Below, piece by piece: positions 56,101 through 64,000 of a stretch of 64,000 bases of DNA; the first letter of the stretch is position 1; every line of letters begins with the position of its first letter. Origin of the DNA: Pyropia yezoensis (taxonomy: Eukaryota > Rhodophyta > Bangiophyceae > Bangiales > Bangiaceae); contig CM020618.1 of the NCBI GenBank assembly GCA_009829735.1, forward strand, positions 13,188,568-13,252,567, written 5' to 3'. Both the position numbers and the translations under genes were made by a program. The notes beneath the pieces were generated by a model, which saw only the letters and a list, made by a program, of their open reading frames with translations, did no database searches and was not told the DNA's origin.

Positions 56101-59100
56101 CGCAAGGCCCGAAGCGGCACCAGCGTTCCATGCCCTTCACGGCCGACCCAGACCGCCTTGAAGTGCAACAGGAGCGGACCAAGTGATCTCAGGCGCGTCC
56201 AAGATCCCGCCGGTCTGCCAGCACAGACCACTGCATCTCCTGACCCGGCGTGTGTCTCAGAAGTACCCCAAGGAGCGAGGCCCCAGCTCCCATGCGGGTG
56301 CACGACTGCGACACGAGATCGGCGGTGGCGGTGGCGGTGGGGGGGTTGTCGACGGCAACGCGACGGCGCCGTCCTCTATGATGTGACGCGGTGCTCCTGG
56401 TGGGGACCGGGTGACGGCGGCCGAGAGTTCCATTGACGGTGTACGTCGGGCGGAGACGGGGGCGACAGACGCACCCCGTGGTCTGAAGGACACTGCAAGA
56501 CGCCATTGTGCATCCCCCAAAAAGTAGCTCATGCAGGTTGAGATGCGCAACGTGTATCGTAACATGTTTCGTGCACCGTTACAGCATGACCCGAGCACAA
56601 CCAATCGAGCAATTCACTTCCATCTGTTCCGAGGTGTAAGGATGCGGGAAATGCATGCGGAATTTGGTGGAAAGATTCGATCATCGCACCCATTAAAAAG
56701 CAACCCCCCGCCTGCTGTATTCAGCTGCGTCATCCGCCACCCACCCGACCATCGTCGTCCCCCGCCCCCGTCATCGCCCTCCCCCTCCAGCAGTACCCGT
56801 CGTCGTCGTCGCTCCCACCGTCCTTGTTGCCCCCCCCCCATCGTCCTCTCTCCCCCCCCCGGTGGGTCGCCGTTCCCCCCTTCTGTTATGCATCGTCTGC
56901 CTTCTGCTGTCCCCCTCCTTCCCCGTTGGTGTACCCCCTCGCTCTCACTGTCTGCCTCTCTGTGCCCCCCGTTTGTTTCCGCTGCCCCTCTCGCATCTCT
57001 TCACATGCTTCGCATCCTCCTGATGATTTTTGCTTTCTATTATTGTTGATGGAAAACTCATTGACGTCCCCTCTGTTGGCCATCATGGCCAACAGAGGGG
57101 ATTTCAATGAGTTTCATGATGCCCAGGCATCCCGATCAAAGTCAACTCGTTTTTCCCCTTCGTTGCCCATAGCGTGCAGCGGACCCGTAGGAGGGTGGCA
57201 GGCGACCAGGGTTCTCCGAGGTGGTGGCAAGTAAGCTCCGAGGCGACGTTCACGGATGGGGCTAACAAAAATTAAAGCAGACGCGGCGTGTTGGGAAGAG
57301 GACGCGTGGACCTCTGCGCCGTTGTCTTTTTTTTCACCAGCTTCCCAGGAGCCCTCGAGCATAAGGTAGATGCCGCGTTCCGTTACCCCAAGATGGAGCG
57401 GGACAGAGAAAAAACCGTTGGGCCCTCTGCCGTCAGCGTCCTGCGACAACTTTGTGAGTGGGCTTATGAGATCTTGGTGGGATCTTACACAAGTGCATAG
57501 CCAATCAACAGGCGCCATTGAGTGCTTTTTTATTGTACGCGTGTACCTGTTAGAACATATGGATTTGCCATGACAATACAACTTCATGTTTTCTCGCGCC
57601 CAGCCATTCCCAACCGGGCGACGTTGCGCAAGGCCCGAAGCGGCACCAGCGTTCCATGCCCTTCACGGGCCGACCCAGACCGCCTTGAAGTGCAACAGGA
57701 GCGGACCAAGTGATCTCAGGCGCGTCCAAGATCCCGCCGGTCTGCCAGCACAGACCACTGCATCTCCTGACCCGGCGTGTGTCTCAGAAGTACCCCAAGG
57801 AGCGAGGCCCCAGCTCCCATGCGGGTGCACGACTGCGACACGAGATCGGCGGTGGCGGTGGCGGTGGGGGGGTTGTCGACGGCAACGCGACGGCGCCGTC
57901 CTCTATGATGTGACGCGGTGCTCCTGGTGGGGACCGGGTGACGGCGGCCGAGAGTTCCATTGACGGTGTACGTCGGGCGGAGACGGGGGCGACAGACGCA
58001 CCCCGTGGTCTGAAGGACACTGCAAGACGCCATTGTGCATCCCCCAAAAAGTAGCTCATGCAGGTTGAGATGCGCAACGTGTATCGTAACATGTTTCGTG
58101 CACCGTTACAGCATGACCCGAGCACAACCAATCGAGCAATTCACTTCCATCTGTTCCGAGGTGTAAGGATGCGGGAAATGCATGCGGAATTTGGTGGAAA
58201 GATTCGATCATCGCACCCATTAAAAAGCAACCCCCCGCCTGCTGTATTCAGCTGCGTCATCCGCCACCCACCCGACCATCGTCGTCCCCCGCCCCCGTCA
58301 TCCCCCCCCCCTCCCGCCCTACCCCTCGTCGTCGTCGCTCCCACCGTCCTTGTTGCCCCCCCCCCATCGTCCTCTCTCCCCCCCCCGGTGGTCGCCGTTC
58401 CCCCCTTCTGTTATGCATCGTCTGCCTTCTGCTGTCCCCCTCCTTCCCCGTTGGTGTACCCCCTCGCTCTCACTGTCTGCCTCTCTGTGCCCCCCGTTTG
58501 TTTCCGCTGCCCCCTCTCGCATCTCTTCACATGCTTCGCATCCTCCTGATGATTTTGCTTTCTATTATTGTTGATGGAAAACTCATTGACGTCCCCTCTG
58601 TTGGCCATCATGGCCAACAGAGGGGATTTCAATGAGTTTCATGATGCCCAGGCATCCCGATCAAAGTCAACTCGTTTTTTCCCCTTCGTTGCCCATAGCG
58701 TGCAGCGGACCCGTAGGAGGGTGGCAGGCGACCAGGGTTCTCCGAGGTGGTGGCAAGTAAGCTCCGAGGCGACGTTCACGGATGGGGCTAACAAAAATTA
58801 AAGCAGACGCGGCGTGTTGGGAAGAGGACGCGTGGACCTCTGCGCCGTTGTCTTTTTTTTCACCAGCTTCCCAGGAGCCCTCGAGCATAAGGTAGATGCC
58901 GGCGTTCCGTTACCCCAAGATGGAGCGGGACAGAGAAAAAACCGTTGGGCCCTCTGCCGTCAGCGTCCTGCGACAACTTTGTGAGTGGGCTTATGAGATC
59001 TTGGTGGGATCTTACACAAGTGCATAGCCAATCAACAGGCGCCATTGAGTGCTTTTTTATTGTACGCGTGTACCTGTTAGAACATATGGATTTGCCATGA

Positions 59101-62100
59101 CAATACAACTTCATGTTTTCTCGCGCCCAGCCATTCCCAACCGGGCGACGTTGCGCAAGGCCCGAAGCGGCACCAGCGTTCCATGCCCTTCACGGGCCGA
59201 CCCAGACCGCCTTGAAGTGCAACAGGAGCGGACCAAGTGATCTCAGGCGCGTCCAAGATCCCGCCGGTCTGCCAGCACAGACCACTGCATCTCCTGACCC
59301 GGCGTGTGTCTCAGAAGTACCCCAAGGAGCGAGGCCCCAGCTCCCATGCGGGTGCACGACTGCGACACGAGATCGGCGGTGGCGGTGGCGGTGGGGGGGT
59401 TGTCGACGGCAACGCGACGGCGCCGTCCTCTATGATGTGACGCGGTGCTCCTGGTGGGGACCGGGTGACGGCGGCCGAGAGTTCCATTGACGGTGTACGT
59501 CGGGCGGAGACGGGGGCGACAGACGCACCCCGTGGTCTGAAGGACACTGCAAGACGCCATTGTGCATCCCCCAAAAAGTAGCTCATGCAGGTTGAGATGC
59601 GCAACGTGTATCGTAACATGTTTCGTGCACCGTTACAGCATGACCCGAGCACAACCAATCGAGCAATTCACTTCCATCTGTTCCGAGGTGTAAGGATGCG
59701 GGAAATGCATGCGGAATTTGGTGGAAAGATTCGATCATCGCACCCATTAAAAAGCAACCCCCCGCCTGCTGTATTCAGCTGCGTCATCCGCCACCCACCC
59801 GACCATCGTCGTCCCCCGCCCCCGTCATCGCCCTCCCCCTCCAGCAGTACCCGTCGTCGTCGTCGCTCCCACCGTCCTTGTTGCCCCCCCCCCATCGTCC
59901 TCTCTCCCCCCCCCGGTGGTCGCCGTTCCCCCCTTCTGTTATGCATCGTCTGCCTTCTGCTGTCCCCCTCCTTCCCCGTTGGTGTACCCCCTCGCTCTCA
60001 CTGTCTGCCTCTCTGTGCCCCCCGTTTGTTTCCGCTGCCCCTCTCGCATCTCTTCACATGCTTCGCATCCTCCTGATGATTTTGCTTTCTATTATTGTTG
60101 ATGGAAAACTCATTGACGTCCCCTCTGTTGGCCATCATGGCCAACAGAGGGGATTTCAATGAGTTTCATGATGCCCAGGCATCCCGATCAAAGTCAACTC
60201 GTTTTTCCCCTTCGTTGCCCATAGCGTGCAGCGGACCCGTAGGAGGGTGGCAGGCGACCAGGGTTCTCCGAGGTGGTGGCAAGTAAGCTCCGAGGCGACG
60301 TTCACGGATGGGGCTAACAAAAATTAAAGCAGACGCGGCGTGTTGGGAAGAGGACGCGTGGACCTCTGCGCCGTTGTCTTTTTTTTCACCAGCTTCCCAG
60401 GAGCCCTCGAGCATAAGGTAGATGCCGCGTTCCGTTACCCCAAGATGGAGCGGGACAGAGAAAAAACCGTTGGGCCCTCTGCCGTCAGCGTCCTGCGACA
60501 ACTTTGTGAGTGGGCTTATGAGATCTTGGTGGGATCTTACACAAGTGCATAGCCAATCAACAGGCGCCATTGAGTGCTTTTTTATTGTACGCGTGTACCT
60601 GTTAGAACATATGGATTTGCCATGACAATACAACTTCATGTTTTCTCGCGCCCAGCCATTCCCAACCGGGCGACGTTGCGCAAGGCCCGAAGCGGCACCA
60701 GCGTTCCATGCCCTTCACGGGCCGACCCAGACCGCCTTGAAGTGCAACAGGAGCGGACCAAGTGATCTCAGGCGCGTCCAAGATCCCGCCGGTCTGCCAG
60801 CACAGACCACTGCATCTCCTGACCCGGCGTGTGTCTCAGAAGTACCCCAAGGAGCGAGGCCCCAGCTCCCATGCGGGTGCACGACTGCGACACGAGATCG
60901 GCGGTGGCGGTGGCGGTGGGGGGGTTGTCGACGGCAACGCGACGGCGCCGTCCTCTATGATGTGACGCGGTGCTCCTGGTGGGGACCGGGTGACGGCGGC
61001 CGAGAGTTCCATTGACGGTGTACGTCGGGCGGAGACGGGGGCGACAGACGCACCCCGTGGTCTGAAGGACACTGCAAGACGCCATTGTGCATCCCCCAAA
61101 AAGTAGCTCATGCAGGTTGAGATGCGCAACGTGTATCGTAACATGTTTCGTGCACCGTTACAGCATGACCCGAGCACAACCAATCGAGCAATTCACTTCC
61201 ATCTGTTCCGAGGTGTAAGGATGCGGGAAATGCATGCGGAATTTGGTGGAAAGATTCGATCATCGCACCCATTAAAAAGCAACCCCCCGCCTGCTGTATT
61301 CAGCTGCGTCATCCGCCACCCACCCGACCATCGTCGTCCCCCGCCCCCGTCATCGCCCTCCCCCTCCAGCAGTACCCGTCGTCGTCGTCGCTCCCACCGT
61401 CCTTGTTGCCCCCCCCCCATCGTCCTCTCTCCCCCCCCCGGTGGTCGCCGTTCCCCCCTTCTGTTATGCATCGTCTGCCTTCTGCTGTCCCCCTCCTTCC
61501 CCGTTGGTGTACCCCCTCGCTCTCACTGTCTGCCTCTCTGTGCCCCCCGTTTGTTTCCGCTGCCCCTCTCGCATCTCTTCACATGCTTCGCATCCTCCTG
61601 ATGATTTTGCTTTCTATTATTGTTGATGGAAAACTCATTGACGTCCCCTCTGTTGGCCATCATGGCCAACAGAGGGGATTTCAATGAGTTTCATGATGCC
61701 CAGGCATCCCGATCAAAGTCAACTCGTTTTTCCCCTTCGTTGCCCATAGCGTGCAGCGGACCCGTAGGAGGGTGGCAGGCGACCAGGGTTCTCCGAGGTG
61801 GTGGCAAGTAAGCTCCGAGGCGACGTTCACGGATGGGGCTAACAAAAATTAAAGCAGACGCGGCGTGTTGGGAAGAGGACGCGTGGACCTCTGCGCCGTT
61901 GTCTTTTTTTTCACCAGCTTCCCAGGAGCCCTCGAGCATAAGGTAGATGCCGCGTTCCGTTACCCCAAGATGGAGCGGGACAGAGAAAAAACCGTTGGGC
62001 CCTCTGCCGTCAGCGTCCTGCGACAACTTTGTGAGTGGGCTTATGAGATCTTGGTGGGATCTTACACAAGTGCATAGCCAATCAACAGGCGCCATTGAGT

Positions 62101-64000
62101 GCTTTTTTATTGTACGCGTGTACCTGTTAGAACATATGGATTTGCCATGACAATACAACTTCATGTTTTCTCGCGCCCAGCCATTCCCAACCGGGCGACG
62201 TTGCGCAAGGCCCGAAGCGGCACCAGCGTTCCATGCCCTTCACGGGCCGACCCAGACCGCCTTGAAGTGCAACAGGAGCGGACCAAGTGATCTCAGGCGC
62301 GTCCAAGATCCCGCCGGTCTGCCAGCACAGACCACTGCATCTCCTGACCCGGCGTGTGTCTCAGAAGTACCCCAAGGAGCGAGGCCCCAGCTCCCATGCG
62401 GGTGCACGACTGCGACACGAGATCGGCGGTGGCGGTGGCGGTGGGGGGGTTGTCGACGGCAACGCGACGGCGCCGTCCTCTATGATGTGACGCGGTGCTC
62501 CTGGTGGGGACCGGGTGACGGCGGCCGAGAGTTCCATTGACGGTGTACGTCGGGCGGAGACGGGGGCGACAGACGCACCCCGTGGTCTGAAGGACACTGC
62601 AAGACGCCATTGTGCATCCCCCAAAAAGTAGCTCATGCAGGTTGAGATGCGCAACGTGTATCGTAACATGTTTCGTGCACCGTTACAGCATGACCCGAGC
62701 ACAACCAATCGAGCAATTCACTTCCATCTGTTCCGAGGTGTAAGGATGCGGGAAATGCATGCGGAATTTGGTGGAAAGATTCGATCATCGCACCCATTAA
62801 AAAGCAACCCCCCGCCTGCTGTATTCAGCTGCGTCATCCGCCACCCACCCGACCATCGTCGTCCCCCGCCCCCGTCATCGCCCTCCCCCTCCAGCAGTAC
62901 CCGTCGTCGTCGTCGCTCCCACCGTCCTTGTTGCCCCCCCCCCATCGTCCTCTCTCCCCCCCCCGGTGGTCGCCGTTCCCCCCTTCTGTTATGCATCGTC
63001 TGCCTTCTGCTGTCCCCCTCCTTCCCCGTTGGTGTACCCCCTCGCTCTCACTGTCTGCCTCTCTGTGCCCCCCGTTTGTTTCCGCTGCCCCTCTCGCATC
63101 TCTTCACATGCTTCGCATCCTCCTGATGATTTTGCTTTCTATTATTGTTGATGGAAAACTCATTGACGTCCCCTCTGTTGGCCATCATGGCCAACAGAGG
63201 GGATTTCAATGAGTTTCATGATGCCCAGGCATCCCGATCAAAGTCAACTCGTTTTTCCCCTTCGTTGCCCATAGCGTGCAGCGGACCCGTAGGAGGGTGG
63301 CAGGCGACCAGGGTTCTCCGAGGTGGTGGCAAGTAAGCTCCGAGGCGACGTTCACGGATGGGGCTAACAAAAATTAAAGCAGACGCGGCGTGTTGGGAAG
63401 AGGACGCGTGGACCTCTGCGCCGTTGTCTTTTTTTTCACCAGCTTCCCAGGAGCCCTCGAGCATAAGGTAGATGCCGCGTTCCGTTACCCCAAGATGGAG
63501 CGGGACAGAGAAAAAACCGTTGGGCCCTCTGCCGTCAGCGTCCTGCGACAACTTTGTGAGTGGGCTTATGAGATCTTGGTGGGATCTTACACAAGTGCAT
63601 AGCCAATCAACAGGCGCCATTGAGTGCTTTTTTATTGTACGCGTGTACCTGTTAGAACATATGGATTTGCCATGACAATACAACTTCATGTTTTCTCGCG
63701 CCCAGCCATTCCCAACCGGGCGACGTTGCGCAAGGCCCGAAGCGGCACCAGCGTTCCATGCCCTTCACGGGCCGACCCAGACCGCCTTGAAGTGCAACAG
63801 GAGCGGACCAAGTGATCTCAGGCGCGTCCAAGATCCCGCCGGTCTGCCAGCACAGACCACTGCATCTCCTGACCCGGCGTGTGTCTCAGAAGTACCCCAA
63901 GGAGCGAGGCCCCAGCTCCCATGCGGGTGCACGACTGCGACACGAGATCGGCGGTGGCGGTGGCGGTGGGGGGGTTGTCGACGGCAACGCGACGGCGCCG
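47167..64000 (+). repeat. Tandem array of a 1,525-bp satellite: 11 complete units and the start of a twelfth
   Basis: Taking GAGATCGGCGG as the phase mark, units start at 47167, 48692, 50217, 51740, 53266, 54791, 56315, 57842, 59369, 60894, 62419 and 63944, with lengths of 1,523-1,527. Copies are nearly identical, differing by scattered substitutions and homopolymer length. The first unit is the most divergent; units 9-11 are almost uniform. Each unit has a 61-bp near-palindrome, a C-rich tract, a CCAATC and TTAAAAAG pair, and a T8 run. Short ORFs recur in every unit (for example 163 codons on plus, 157 on minus), but indels disrupt them in some copies and none resembles a known protein. The array runs past the window edge. 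Confidence 0.97.
47904..47964. repeat. 61-bp near-perfect palindrome, one per satellite unit
   Basis: Two 30-bp arms (47904-47933, 47935-47964) meet at a single central C and match at 28 of 30 positions. The inner 16 bp, CCCCTCTGTTGGCCAT, are perfect. Copies begin at 49429, 50952, 52477, 54003, 55528, 57054, 58579, 60106, 61631 and 63156. It could extrude as a cruciform or be the fused ends of an ancestral inverted-repeat element. Confidence 0.95.

Overview
The window looks like a repeat-dominated, GC-rich nuclear segment of a eukaryote. There are no bacterial operons, rRNA genes, canonical tRNA genes or recognisable housekeeping genes. Chromodomain-bearing Ty3/gypsy elements, long G/C homopolymers and a Fanzor-like (eukaryotic TnpB relative) gene would suit an alga, for example a GC-rich red alga of the Porphyra/Pyropia kind. 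That placement is inference; no marker gene here fixes the taxon.

Layout. 1-505: right end of a minus-strand Ty3/gypsy element (family B) running off the left edge. 506-5337: 3' part of a second Ty3 element (G1) with integrase, a reverse-strand ORF, polypurine tract and putative LTR. 5338-9180: low-complexity GC-rich DNA around a 31-bp minisatellite (array A, 6850-7955). 9181-9647: solo LTR of family B. 9683-10534: unrecognised ORF. 10945-19823: Ty3 element C. 19824-22624: GC-rich DNA with Ala/Pro-rich open frames. 22630-29994: Ty3 chromovirus D with 873-bp LTRs and a perfect 5-bp target duplication, carrying an extra zinc-finger ORF in its leader. 29995-32026: GC-rich DNA around array B (30685-31525) of the same 31-bp minisatellite. 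32032-42059: Ty3 element B with 469-bp LTRs and a perfect 5-bp target duplication, itself holding a nested insertion of about 644 bp. 42065-46921: GC-rich DNA, a tRNA-like A/B-box segment and a broken Fanzor-like gene. 47167-64000: a head-to-tail array of 11 complete units of about 1,525 bp that continues past the window edge.

How it fits together. Elements G1, C and B each carry, between the integrase end and the 3' LTR, a long ORF on the strand opposite gag-pol. The three proteins appear related, pointing to a conserved antisense protein in these elements. The Fanzor-like gene keeps recognisable RuvC-I, RuvC-II and RuvC-III residues but its reading frame is interrupted; its end lies about 250 bp from the first satellite unit. 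LTR differences counted by eye suggest B and D inserted recently (about 1% LTR divergence) and C earlier (about 3-4%).
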